A DNA stretch of 64,000 nucleotides from Ctena decussata. Taxonomy: Eukaryota; Mollusca; Bivalvia; Lucinida; Lucinidae. Under the pieces are notes generated by a model. The model was given only the letters and a program-made list of their open reading frames with translations. It searched no databases and was not told where the DNA came from. This document shows positions 38,201-48,679 of this stretch, in pieces; the stretch's first letter is position 1, and each line of letters starts with the position of its first letter. The stretch covers positions 10,183,001 through 10,247,000 of the forward strand of contig OZ022502.1 of assembly GCA_963989385.1 (NCBI GenBank), given 5' to 3'. Made by a program: the position numbers and the translations under genes.

Positions 38201-41200
38201 TTATGGAGATAAACATTCTGACAATGTTTCATATAGATTGGATCAAAACTGTGTCCTCTACAGTGTACATTAGGTTTTCCTATGATTTGACCTAGTGACC
38301 TAGTTTTTGACCCGACATGACCCAGTTTCAAATTTATTCTAGATATTATAAGGATAAACATTCTGACAAAGTTTCATGAACTTTGGATCAAAACTGTGCC
38401 TTCTACAGTGTACTCAAGGTTTTTCTATGATTTGTCTTAGTGACCTAGTTTTTGGCCTGACATAACCCAGTTTCAAACTTATCCTACAAATAACGAGGAT
38501 AAACATTCTGACAAAGTTTCATGAATTTGGGATCAAAACTGTGCCTTCCACAGTGTACACAAGGTTTTTCTAAGATTTGACCTAGTGACCTAGTTTTTGA
38601 CCCGACATTACCCAGTTTTAAACTTAGCCTAGAGTTTATGGAGATAAACATTCTGACAATGTTTCATATAGTTTGGATCAAAACTGTGCCTTCTACAGTG
38701 TACACAAGGTTTTTCTATGATTTGACCTAGTGACCTAGTTTTTGACCCAACATAACCCAGTTTCAAATTTGTTCTAGATATTATAAGGATAAACATTCTG
38801 ACAAAGTTTCATGAACTTTGGATCAAAACTGTGCCTTCTACAGTGTACACAAGGTTTTTCTATGATTTGACCTATTGACCTAGATTTTGACCCGACATGA
38901 CCCAGTTTCAATCTTGGCCTTGAGTTTATGAAGATAAACATTCTGACAAAGTTTCATAAAGATTGGATCAAAACTATGTCCTCTAGAGCGTACACAAGGT
39001 TTTTCTATGATTTGACCTAGTGACCTAGTTTTAGACCCGACGTGACCCAGTTTTGAACTTGTCCTAGATATTATGAGGATAAACATTCTGGCAAAGTTTC
39101 ATGATCTTTGGATGAAAATTGTGCCCTCTAGAGCGTACACAAGGTTTTTCTAAGATTTGACCTAGTGACCTAGTTTTTGACCCGACATGACCCAATTTCG
39201 AACTTGGCCTAGATTTTATAAAGACTGACGTTCTGACAAAGTTTCATAAAGATTGGATCAAAACTGTGCCCGCTAGAGTGTAAACAAGCAAAAGTTGACG
39301 GACGGACGGACGTCCGGACGGACGGATGTCCGGACGGACGTCCGGACGTACGACGGACATCAGGGTATCCCAAAAGCTCACCCTGAGCACTTCGTGCTCA
39401 GGTGAGCTAAAAACGATGATTTATTGCTCATGCAAACAGGCAACTCTGTCTAGAGACTTTGCTAAACATAGACTCTCTTTCCCATAACACTGCTCATAAG
39501 TAGAACATCTTTTTTTTAAACTCTTTCAGTCAATCATGAAGAAACATGCCTGATCCTGAAGCGGTATGGAAAAATGGACCCCTCTCCTAGTGGCAAGGAG
39601 GGAATGTCGGTACAGGATTGTATAGATATGCCAGAGTTTACTGGCAACATGTTTGCCCCAGATGTGATTGGTTCCTTACAAGATCCAAACAGCAATAGAA
39701 TCCATGGAAAAGATTTCATGAAAATCTGTGCAATGTTCAGCACAAAAACACCAGCAATTACCAAGAAGGAGTGTAAGTATGGATAGTCGGCTACTAAAGA
39801 CCATCTAAATAAAGTAGGCCATAATCCTATATGCAGACAAACTTGAATTACTTGGACACTACAACAAGACCCAGAGGACATTCTCAAAATCAAAATAAAG
39901 CACACTGATTGGCTGCTTCCGAGCAAGTGCTCAGAAGCAGCCAATCAGTGTGCTTTATTTTGAGATGTGCTCGAAAGCAGCCAATCAGCGTGCTTTATTT
40001 TGAGTTTGAGATTATACTCAAGTTTCAAGTTGCTCGGAAGCAGCCAATCAGTGTGCTTTATTTTGAGATGTGCTCGGAAGCAGCCAATCAGTTTTGAGAT
40101 GTGCTCGGAAGCAGCCAATCAGTGTGCTTTATTTTGAGTTTGAAATTATACTCAAGTTTTATAACCTCGAACCCTGCTTAGGTGAAGGAGTACACTCAAA
40201 GGGGAAGCAACTCCGTCATTTTCCTTTTTGCTATCCTTCTCAAAGGGGTCAACTCTTCTAAGAGCAAATTCTTTCTTTTAACCCATTCCATTTGGGATAC
40301 CCCTTTAGGAGTATCTGGGCAAACAGTTTGGATCCAGATCAGGCCCCACAAGAGATCCATGTCAAAATATTCTTGATTTTTGATGCAGACGACAATTTCA
40401 GCAGACGACAAAAAATACCCAGAATGCAATGGGTTAAGAGTAGACCAAAAGGGGTCAACTCTAATGGAAAAAAATTGGCTCCTCTAAGAGCAATTTTTTT
40501 TTTTTTAGGGTAGACCCTCTGTTGAAAGGATTTGGTCATCCAGGGAAGCAAACATGAAATAAGTTGTTTCCCAATGGCAGGAAAACATGGAGGTACTATC
40601 CCATACACCTTAACCCATTCCATTTTAGGGGTATCTGGGCAAACAGTTTGGATCCAGTTCAGGCCCCACAAATGCGGGGCCTGATCTGAGAGCCAAACTG
40701 TTTGCTGCCTAGACATCATTTCTACAAGAGTTGGTTAGACCAATGTTGTCAAAATATTCTTGATTTTTGATGCAGACGACAATTTCAGCAGACGACAAAA
40801 AATACCCAGAATGCAATTGGCTAATGCAAAAATCCTAAAATTAGAACAAAACTGATTTAAAATATCACAACTATCAGGCAAATTATCAAAAACTGTTGGC
40901 CAAATGGCACAGTGCAGAACCAGATCAGACAGCTTCCCAAAGTCTTTTTTTAAAACAGCCCTCAAGATAACAAAGAGATTAAACTCAAAACACATTTTGT
41001 ACTTACCTTATAAGTGAGAGGCAGACCTTCAGAATACTATTATCAATTTTTTTGTCTTGTTTCAGTTTTATTTGACATGTTTGATGTTGATAAGCAGAGG
41101 AAGCTGACCCACGATGGCCTATTTCGTATCTACAAACTTTTGTTTACAAACACCATCTCTGACGACCATATTCTAGCCCTCACATTCAGCGCCCTCAGAC

Positions 41201-42333
41201 ATCCAAACCTTGCCAAGGAAGGGGAAGTAACCAGGGATGAATTTATACAGGTATATTTATATGCTCCATATGCAGTGTGTTCTGATATTTCTGGGCCCTT
41301 TTTTTATTCTCCATAAACTGTATTCTGAATACTATTCTCATCCCTCAGACAGATCCAGATGCATTTTAAAACATTGCATTCTGGGTATTTTTTGTTGTCT
41401 GCTGAAATTGTCGTCTGCATCAAAAATCGAGAATATTTTGACAATATTGGTCTCACTAACTCTTGTAGAAATGATGTCTAGGCAGTAAACAGTTTGGACC
41501 TCAGTTCAGGCCACAAGTTTGTGTGGCCTGATCTGGATCCAAACTGTTTGCCCAGATACCCCTAAAGGGGTATCCCGAATGGAATGGGTTAATGAACTGG
41601 CCCTCACCTACACAAAAGTTACAGACCTCAGACAGAAAAGTTACAGACCTCAGACCTCAGACCAATCCACATTAACACTTTATGCACCAAATACGAAAAT
41701 AGCTAAATTTGCAAATAGCATAGATCCACATGAGGTGGCTCATTATGAGCCACCTCATCAAGATCTACACTGTTTACCCTCTAGTCTTTGAATTCTCAGT
41801 ATGATATGGCTTGGACTAAACATTTTTTAAATTTTGCAGATGTAAATTTTTTTGTCTGCTTTTTGGTGCTTAAAGGTTAGCCTATACACTTATGCAATTA
41901 AGTGTATGGGTTGACATTCAGGGGAAGTAAATCTGCCATTTCCTTTCTTACCTCCTTCCTCAAAAGTGGTCAACTCTTTAAGGGAAGAATTTGCTCCTTT
42001 TGCAAAAGAATTTCTTTAGAGCATACTCATACTCCATCCTTGGCACACTTTTGTTGTCCAAAGAAGCAAACAGAAGTCAGAAAAATGGCTTCCCTTTGAA
42101 AAAATGGCAGAAAAACATAGCTATGTACTAATTTACCGTACAGAAAATAATATTGCTTCTTTGCATGGATAAAGGCAATAACCAGAGGCTAAGAATTAAT
42201 ATTAAGAGCCAAATATTGTATGCAATACCCTGTCTGTTATAATTTCAAACAAACACAATAAATGTTGTGTTTTTGTTTTCAGCTTATTCCAGATGAAGAA
42301 ATTCATGAAAGATTCGGACTAGAGTTTGTCTAG
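35224..42333 (+). CDS. Divergent calcineurin-B/CIB-type EF-hand protein
   Basis: Four exons splice in phase: 35224-35296, 39530-39772, 41066-41250 and 42283-42333 (stop TAG). They encode 183 residues; the start codon must come from an upstream exon. The first recognised residues are GNGPS, so an ATG-only exon before it would give MGN, the myristoylation-type start of calcineurin B and CIB proteins (inference). Total length of about 184 fits those families (170-191). Alignable features are LKRYGKMDPSPSG, CIDMPEF, KDFMKICAMFS, FDMFDVDKQ and the C-terminal EEIHERFGLEF. All four EF loops are degenerate: EF1 (DPSPSGKEGMSVQD) has extra residues, EF2 starts QDP, EF3 (DVDKQRKLTHDG) lacks the position-12 acid, and EF4 starts N-L-A. 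Calcium binding is therefore doubtful. The family would normally act as a membrane-tethered adaptor or phosphatase regulatory subunit. Calcineurin-B versus CIB membership is not settled by eye. Confidence 0.72.
35661..35925 (+). mobile_element. tRNA-derived SINE with intact A and B boxes
   Basis: A box TAGCGCAGTTGG (35675-35686) and B box GGTTCGATACC (35718-35728) lie in a tRNA-like head ending CCAGCCAC. A SINE body (GTCAGTTACTGGCC, GTGCACTTAGTA) and an AACAACAAC tail follow. H2 is inserted directly in the tail. Confidence 0.88.
36340..36490. repeat. Long near-perfect palindrome nested in H2
   Basis: GGTGTGGATAGAAAAATCCG at the left pairs with its inverse CGGATTTTTCTATCCGCACC at the right; centre GAGGCTTGCCGAG. 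An AACGT-rich segment at 36560-36725 resembles 26268-26400. Confidence 0.85.
36860..39290. repeat. Tandem array with 145-bp period, core of H2
   Basis: TTTGACCTAGTGACCTAG recurs near 36866, 37011 and 37156, with some shorter units, to 39180. Around 17 units share TGACCCAGTTTCAAACTTG, AAACATTCTGACAAAG and TTGGATCAAAACTGTG. Units differ by substitutions and small deletions. Confidence 0.9.
39530..39772 (+). CDS. EF-hand gene exon with degenerate EF1 and EF2
   Basis: Acceptor CTCTTTCAG ends at 39529; donor GTAAGTATG starts at 39773. Encodes NHEETCLILKRYGKMDPSPS through FMKICAMFSTKTPAITKKE. Enters and leaves in phase 1. Confidence 0.72.
39903..40140. promoter_or_regulatory. Array of six CCAAT (NF-Y consensus) boxes in an EF-hand intron
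   Basis: AGCCAATCAG occurs at 39939, 39979, 40042, 40082 and 40113, and inverted at 39905-39914. They lie in short tandem repeats with GTGCTTTATTTTGAG. The first two form a hairpin. The match to the NF-Y consensus is exact; regulatory function is not shown. Confidence 0.6.
40199..40280. repeat. Family F repeat, truncated
   Basis: GGGGTCAACTCTTCTAAGAG and AGAGCAAATTCTTTCTTTTA without the matching left arm. Confidence 0.5.
40281..40820. repeat. Family D palindromic repeats with a family F copy between
   Basis: CCATTCCATTT plus GGGCAAACAGTTTGGATCC occurs at about 40282 and 40613. Both are followed by CAGGCCCCACAA and by GATGCAGACGACAATTTC. A family F copy lies at 40441-40540. The 40613-40820 copy is the most complete, with GGGGCCTGATC forming the inverse arm. 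Confidence 0.75.
41066..41250 (+). CDS. EF-hand gene exon with degenerate EF3 and EF4
   Basis: Acceptor TTGTTTCAG ends at 41065; donor GTATAT starts at 41251. Encodes LFDMFDVDKQRKLTHDGLF, then TISDDHILALTF and GEVTRDEFIQ. The split Phe codon at the start is completed from 39772. Confidence 0.75.
41362..41592. mobile_element. Family D palindromic MITE, inverted copy
   Basis: GCATTCTGGGTATTTTTTGT ... AATGGAATGGGTTAA ends; centre CAGGCCACAAGTTTGTGTGG with AACAGTTTGG / CCAAACTGTT arms. Opposite orientation to 40613-40820. Confidence 0.8.
41672..41880. mobile_element. Family C palindromic MITE
   Basis: GAGGTGGCTCATTATGAGCC centre, GCATAGATCCA / AGATCTACACTG arms, CCCTCTAGTCTTTG, and TTGTCTGCTTTTTGGTGC at the right end. 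Confidence 0.85.
41921..42085. repeat. Family F repeat, degenerate
   Basis: GGTCAACTCTTTAAGGGAAG and TTTGCTCCTTTTGC, then GAAGCAAACAGAAGTC. Confidence 0.5.
42283..42333 (+). CDS. EF-hand gene last exon with stop
   Basis: Acceptor TTTTGTTTTCAG ends at 42282. Encodes LIPDEEIHERFGLEFV and TAG at 42331-42333. The tail resembles the IH-containing C-terminus of calcineurin B. No clear AATAAA was seen in the next 250 bases. Confidence 0.72.
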   Translation, partial: LIPDEEIHERFGLEFV

Positions 42334-42595
42334 GGGAAGAAGTGAACAAAGGAATGCTCAGCTGAAAGAATAGAAAATCTGTGATTATCTAAATTAACTC
42401 AACAGAAAAGGGCAAGTGGTGAACAGATATAAGTACAGCCAATGGAAAGAAAAGACTGTGAGATTTTGTTGAAGATTACTGTGTATTTGTTGAAAGTCAT
42501 GCTAGTTGGTCAGAAATGTACAGGCATACTCTTGATCTAAAGCCAGCTTCTAATGTTTGCGAGCTGAAGTTTATTTAATCAACACATTAACTGTT

Positions 42596-42792
42596 GGCAA
42601 CGCACCGGATAGGCAGCAATTGAAAACGCTCTTAACAATCGATTAACGTGGACCTAAAACCGTTAGAAACAGCGTTTTCGATTGCAAATTGTCGCCAATT
42701 TGCAATCAAAAACACTGTTTCTAACGGTTTTTGATCCGCATTCGTCGATTGCACGAGCGTTTTTGATTGCCACCTACCCGGTGTGGGCAAGG
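42596..42792. mobile_element. Palindromic MITE in the 3' flank of the EF-hand gene
   Basis: Ends GTTGGCAACGCACCGG and CCGGTGTGGGCAAG. Interior arms AACCGTTAGAAACAGCGTTT and AAACACTGTTTCTAACGGTT with centre TTGCAAATTGTCGCCAATTT. Confidence 0.8.
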
Positions 42793-44530
42793 TGTAAGTG
42801 TATTGAACCAATCAGATTGCTCCTAAGGAGTAGCAGTCTGCTCCAAAAGAGTAGTCTGATCTGAGTCAACACAGTGTAAACTATCTGTATAGGCTCACAT
42901 TGCTGTACCCCGGAATAGGCTCATGCATTTAGGTACAGGACATCAAACCAGGGCCCAGTTGTTCAAAGTATCATTAGGTTAAGAAAGTCATTAGTCAATG
43001 ATTTGTTATGTCTACTAGTACCATAAACACAAGAAAACTGATTTTTTTGCCAAAAAAGTGAGGAAATTTTGCACTGCAAATGTTCCAAATATTTTTTTGG
43101 TAAAAAAATGTAGCTTTTTGGGGTTATAATATAAATATAACATGAACTTTTAACAGCTTGTTAACTAACAGCGTCTTTAGTTTTGAACAACTGGGCACAG
43201 ATGACTATTCAAGTTTCAACCATCTGAGTTCCTGCATATAAATTTGCTCATGATTTCCGCATCCATTTTTCATTGACAAAACTCCATCACAATCAACACA
43301 CTGCTCCATAATCAGTCATAAATGTCTAGTCCGTACTTTTTAGCTCACCAGAGCCGAAGGCTCCGGGGGAGCTTATAGTATAGGCAGTTGTCCGTCGTCG
43401 TCGTCTGTCGTATGTCGTCCGTCGTCTGTTGTCTGTCGTCGTCTGTCCGTCAACACTTTTAAACAACATCTCCTCTGAAGCCACTGGGCCGATTGAGCCC
43501 AAATTTCATCTGTAGCATCCTTGGGCTGGGGGATTGAAAGTTTGTGTTTTTTATGAAAATCTGCCCATTAGTTTGGTTGCTATGGCAACTTAGAGTTCCC
43601 ATAGACTTACAATGGGGAAAATTGAAAGATGGCATTTACTGGCAAGCCATTGCAGATATGTTGACAAAACTTTTTTAGAAATGTTTCTTGAGAAGTCTTC
43701 TATCAGCTACATGATTTTTGGCCCACTGCTCCTTTTATTGGTTGCCATGGAAACCAAAATGCAAAAAAATGGGGAAAAAATACTTAAAAATTATCTCCTC
43801 TGAAGCCACTAGGCCGATAAGGCCCAGATTTCATCTGTAGTATCCTTTGGCTTGAGGATTGAAAGTTTGTGTTTCTTTATGAAAATCGACTCCTTAGTTT
43901 GGTTGCTATGGCAACTACAAGTTGCATCGACTTATAATGGGGAAAATTGAAAAACGGCATTTCTTGCAAAGCCATTGCAGATATGTTGACAAAACCTTTA
44001 TAGAAATGTCCCTTGAGAAGTCTTCTCTCAGCTATATGTCTTTTGGCCAACTGCACCTTTTATTGGTTGCCATGGAAACCAAAACGCAAAAAAATGGAAA
44101 CAAAATACTTCATTTTTTATCTCCGCTGAAGCCACTGGGCTGATAAGGCCAAGATTTCATTTGTAGTATCCTAAGGCTGGAGGATTGATAGTAAGCGTTT
44201 TTTTTTATGAAAATCGGCTCTTTAATTTGGCTGCTATGCCAACTTAGAGTTGCATTGACTTATAGTGGGGAAAATTGAAAAATTACATTTCTTGCCAAGC
44301 CATTGCAGTTTTGTTGACAAAACCTTTTTTAAAAATGTTCCTTGAGAAGTCTTCTATCAGCTGTATGTTTTCTGGCCACTGCTGCTGTTATTAGTTGCCA
44401 TGGAAACCAAAAGCAAGAAATATGAAAAAAAAATACTTAAAAAATTATCTCCTCTAAAGCCATGGCTCCAATAAGGTCCACATTTCATCTGTAGTATCCA
44501 TAGGCTGGGGGATTGAAAGTTTATGTTTAT

Positions 44531-46875
44531 AGCCCCGGCATACGAAGTATGTCAAGGGGTATATAGTTTTTGTCTTTCCCTCCGTTCGTCCGTCTGTTCG
44601 TCCGTCCGTCCGTTCGTTCGTCCGTATGTAAGTTAACATTTGCGTTAAAGTTTTGTGTTAGGTTTTTTCTTTTGCTTCTGTTATCCAGAGCTTGTTCATA
44701 AGTACTTAGTGTTACTACAGGATGGATACCGATCAGTATGCATCACCTTGATGCTGCTGCTGACCAAAGGTCAAGGTCACAGACTTAGAAATTCTTATAA
44801 CATTTGTGTTAAAGTTCTGCGTTAAGTTTTTATACGCCCGTTTTGAAAAAACGGACGTATTATGGCATGGCGCTGTCCGTCTGTCCGTCCGTCCGTCCGT
44901 CTGTCTGTCCGTCCGTCTGTCCGTCCGTCAACATTCTTGTGCGCACCATATCTCAGAAACCGTTTGAGATATCTTCATGAAATTTTGTAGGCATATATAT
45001 TAGGATGGGGCAAAGTGTCGCGTATAGTAATGGTTGCTCCCCCTTTCTTAGTTTCAAAGTTATGCCCCTTTGATTATTTTTTACCCTACTAGTCTTGTGC
45101 GCGCCATAACTAGATAACCGTTTGGGATATCTTGATGAAACTTCATAGCAGTGTGTATGAGGGTCTGATGATGTGTCGCGTATAACAATGGTTGCTCTCC
45201 CCCTCTTCGTTTTGGAGTTGCATCCCTTTAATTATATTTTTAGGGTATTTTTGTGTATACTAATCTTGTGCATTCAATAACTAAGTAACCATTTGGTATA
45301 TCTTGATGAAACTTTATAGCAATGTGCATGAACACAAGACGGTGTGTCAGATATAAGAATGGTTGTTCCCCCTTACTTAATTTTGGAGTAACCTCCCTTT
45401 GATTAGTTTGTTAGGCTAACCCATTCCCCCATAACTCCTTAACCCTTTGAAATATTTCAATGAAACTTTGTAGGAATGTGTATGATAATGGGATAATGTA
45501 TCATGCGCATGAACCACAACTCTGGCTTACTTCCTGAATTATCTGCCCTTGCATCAATTTCCGTTTTACTCTGTATCTCCTTAACCGTTGGAAATATTTT
45601 AACAAAACTTTATGGTGATGTGTATATTGTCAAGGGAAAGTATTGCGACTAAGAGTTTATGAATTATCTCCCTTGTTTGACTTTGGCGTTTCACAACTTC
45701 TGAGCTGCTTCACCCTGGAACCTGATTTTTGGTGTACTAATAGTATTTGATGTGTTGTTTTGATAACATTGCAGTCATTAATTACAGAGTTGTTTCCCGT
45801 TTTGTCTGCCTGTCCATCCTTCTATAAACAATCTTGTTCATTCTGTAACTCCTTCATGACACTGAAACGGGCGTATTATGCGCCGCTTGCGAAGCCCTTG
45901 TTTTCTTTTGCTTCTGTTATCCAGAGCTTGTTCATAGGTGCTTAGTGTTACTACAGGATGGATACTGATCAGTATGCATCACCTTGATGCTGCTGCTGGC
46001 CAAAGGTCAAGGTCACAGACTTAGAAATTCTTATAAAATTTGCGTTAAAGTTTTGCGTTAAGTTTTTTCTTTTGCTTCTGTTATCCAGAGCCTCTTCATA
46101 AGTGCTTAGTGCTACTACAGGACGGATACTGATCAGTGTGCATCACCTTGATGCTGCTGCTGGCCAAAGGTCAAGGTCACAGACTTAGAGATTTATATAA
46201 CAGTTGCATTAAAGTTTTGTATTAAGTTTCTGCTTTTGCTCTGTTTTCATGAACGTCTTTACTCGAACTTGTTGATATGTGCTTATTGGTACTACAGGAT
46301 GGAAACTGATCAGTTTGCACCACCTGGATGCATCTGCAGGCCTAAGGTCAAGGTCTCAGACTTAGAAATTTCTACAGCAGTTGTTTTAAAGTTTTGTTTC
46401 AAGATTTTGCTTTTGCTCTATCTTTTTGACAGCTTCTGTTGAAATTTGTTGAGATGTGCTTAGTATTACTACAGGTTGGACACATATTAGTACCTAAGGG
46501 CAAGGTCACAGACTTAGAAATTTATATAACATTAGTGTTAAAGTTTGTATTGAGCTGTATCTGTTTGCTTATGTTTTTGATATACTTGAATGGAACCTTT
46601 TGATGTGCGACTAGATTTACTGCGAGGTTGAGACAGTTTTGTTGACATCATCTGGCTGCTGCTGCTGATTGTAGGTCAGGCTCACAGACTTTGAAATTTA
46701 TATAACCAGTTGTGTTAAAAAAGAACTTTAAGTTTGTATTGTTTTGATTATTGTGAAATCTTGAGATGTAGCCTAGTGATATGTGCCTACATGGGCATGC
46801 AATGTTTATTTCCTATAGGTGGTGGCGCTGGCCGGGGGTATACGTGAGCCCCTTCTCACTTGCTCTAGTTTTTAA
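44531..46875. mobile_element. K: tandem-repeat element nested in H3
   Basis: Starts near TATAGCCCCGGCATACG and ends near GGGGGTATACGTGAGCCCC, splitting one 323-bp unit of H3 (GTTTATG ... TTTTTAATAAAAATTGG). Its core units of about 170 bp share TTTTGCTTCTGTTATCCAGA and AAAGGTCAAGGTCACAGAC. A (GTCC)n run lies at 44575-44632. Exact ends are uncertain. Confidence 0.6.
44832..45901. mobile_element. L: element nested inside K
   Basis: Starts TATACGCCCGTTTTG and ends near CTTGCGAAGCCCTTG. It interrupts a K repeat unit between GCGTTAAGTTTT and TTTCTTTTGCTTCTG, which are continuous in the next unit at 46050-46080. The core has degenerate repeats around GATATCTTGATGAAACTT, and a (GTCC)n run at 44875-44932. 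Confidence 0.65.
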
Positions 46876-48679
46876 TAAAAATTGGCTCTTTAGTTTGGTT
46901 GCTTTGGCAACTTAGAGTTGCTTTGGCAACTTAGAGTTGCGTTGACTTAAACATAATGGGGACAATTGAAAAATGGCATTTACTGCCAAGCCATTGCAGA
47001 TATATTGACAAAACTGTTATAGAAATGTTCCTTGAGAAGTCATCTTTCAGCTATATGTTTTTGTCCCGCTGCACTTTTTATTGGTTGTCATGGAAGCCAT
47101 AGAGCAAAAAAAAAAGGGGAAAAAAAGCATAAAAGAATTCTCTTCTAAAGCCACTAGACAGATTGAGTCAGAATTTTTCTTTAGTATCCTTTGCCTAGGG
47201 AATTGAAAAGCTGTGTTTCTTTATGAAAATTGGCTCTTTCGTTTGGTTGCTATGGCAATATTAGAGTCGCTTTGACCTACGATGGGGAAAATTAAAAAAC
47301 TGGCATTTACTGCAATCAAAATATGGAAAATAGTTACATATTTTGTTATCAACTCAACAGACTGTCAGACTGAGACTTAGTAGTTGTATATTTTGTATTA
47401 GCCTGTACAAATGTGACGGCAATTTTGAAATACAAATTTGATAGCAATTTTGAGCTAGAGATCTGGTGAGCTTTGTGGCCCGTGGGCCTCTTGTTTCTGT
47501 ATATCATGTCTTTTGAAATTGCTGACGACAACTGTGACTTAATTTCTGTATCAAGTAATTTTCTTAAGAAGTGTTAAACTTGTTCTAAATATGTGTGTAC
47601 TGTTCCTTATTTGGAAAAAAAAGAAAAGTTGTGCCACGTCATGTGACTTTCAACAATATGGCAATTTTGTCATGTGACATTCGGAGCATCCGCCTCATTT
47701 ATACAGAGTAATTACAGACCTCACTGTTGGCTTTATGGCTTTGGTCACATCCATAGATGGCTAATGTTACAAGCAGCGGCTCTGATCAGACTGCACTTAT
47801 GTGCAGTCTGATCAAAGCCTTTGCTTGCAACTAATACCACATTGTTGGAAATCACATGATGTGGCTCACTGATGTCTGTTATTTGCTAAGTTCTTGCCAA
47901 AATACAGACAAATTTGTTATGCTGTCATTTATAAGTTTGTCATGTTATATTTTCATTCCTACCCATTTTGTATGTTTTTTTTTTGATGAATAAATAACAC
48001 AATGGCTTCTAGATATCTTTCATAAAAACTCAGCTATACACAGAAAACAAGAATGCAAGAATTCCACAAATCACAATGTCCTGTGATAGGAGAAGTGATC
48101 AACAAACCAAACCAATGGTTTAAGCTGTCATAGTCAAATATGACAGAGGGTTCAACTAGAATTATAACTATGTACTATCAGGAGGCCTAATCTATAAACC
48201 AACTGATTTCCATTCCTATCAAGGAAAATCCATCAAGGAGAAATTGTATACAAGCTGCAAAATGCTATGTTTCACCAGTCTGTGCATTGTCACAAAACAG
48301 AGCAAAACCAGATAAACCCCTGGTTAACTATGTTTCAAAGGCTGTTACCAAGCAAAAATAAAAACGCTGTTACAAAACGAAAAAGAATCATAGTTCCAAA
48401 ACGACCTGGTCAACGTGGCTAAACAATTTGTGGTCATTGTGGCTAAAAAAATGAAAAGAATCATAGTTCCAAAATGACCTGGTCATCGTGGCTAAACAAA
48501 TTTGTTTAGCCATGATGACCAAGTCATTTGAAACTATGATTCTTTTTCCTTTCATTACAGCTCTTTTTCTTTTGGTAACAGCCAGCCCTTGGTCCATCTT
48601 TCATGTAAGACCATCACGAAAAGAGGGTTGGTGGGTGGGCAATGTACAGATAGATCTACTACATAATTAAAAATAGTGA

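Larger units (their letters stand above)
35929..39410 (+). mobile_element. H2: Helentron/HINE-like element (3.48 kb)
   Basis: Starts CAAGAGGGCCATGGTGGCCC and has a 5' subterminal GCTCACCTGAGCA (35955-35967). The exact inverse TGCTCAGGTGAGC lies at 39395-39407. The 3' hairpin TGAGCACTTCGTGCTCA (39384-39400) is followed by GGTGAG and CTAA. The core is a long array of 145-bp repeats, and a GACG-rich microsatellite (39297-39357) sits next to the 3' end. No ORF of note, so non-autonomous. It lies in an intron of the EF-hand gene. Confidence 0.75.
43340..47493 (-). mobile_element. H3: HINE-like element with empty site in copy 2
   Basis: Plus-strand left end TTAGCTCACCAGAGCCGAAG (minus-strand 3' hairpin GAGCCTTCGGCTC, then TGGTGAGCTAA). 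Right end CCCGTGGGCCTCTTG is the minus-strand 5' CAAGAGGCCC, with subterminal GCTCACCAG. The core is about five units of a 323-bp repeat (GAAGCCACTGGGCC, GGTTGCTATGGCAACTTAGA). At 58451-58456 the duplicate has just the T run, so the insertion is precise. Confidence 0.82.

Noticed and set aside
8946..39529. Splicing of gene 1 exon c (phase 1) to the EF-hand exon at 39530, making one long gene with the eEF2-like gene inside an intron
   Set aside because: The phases fit, but a much closer exon at 35224-35296 also fits and gives a protein of the right length and N-terminus for the EF-hand family. The two protein parts have nothing in common.
39534..39944. 136-codon minus-strand frame
   Set aside because: It is antisense to the splice-supported EF-hand exon at 39530-39772.
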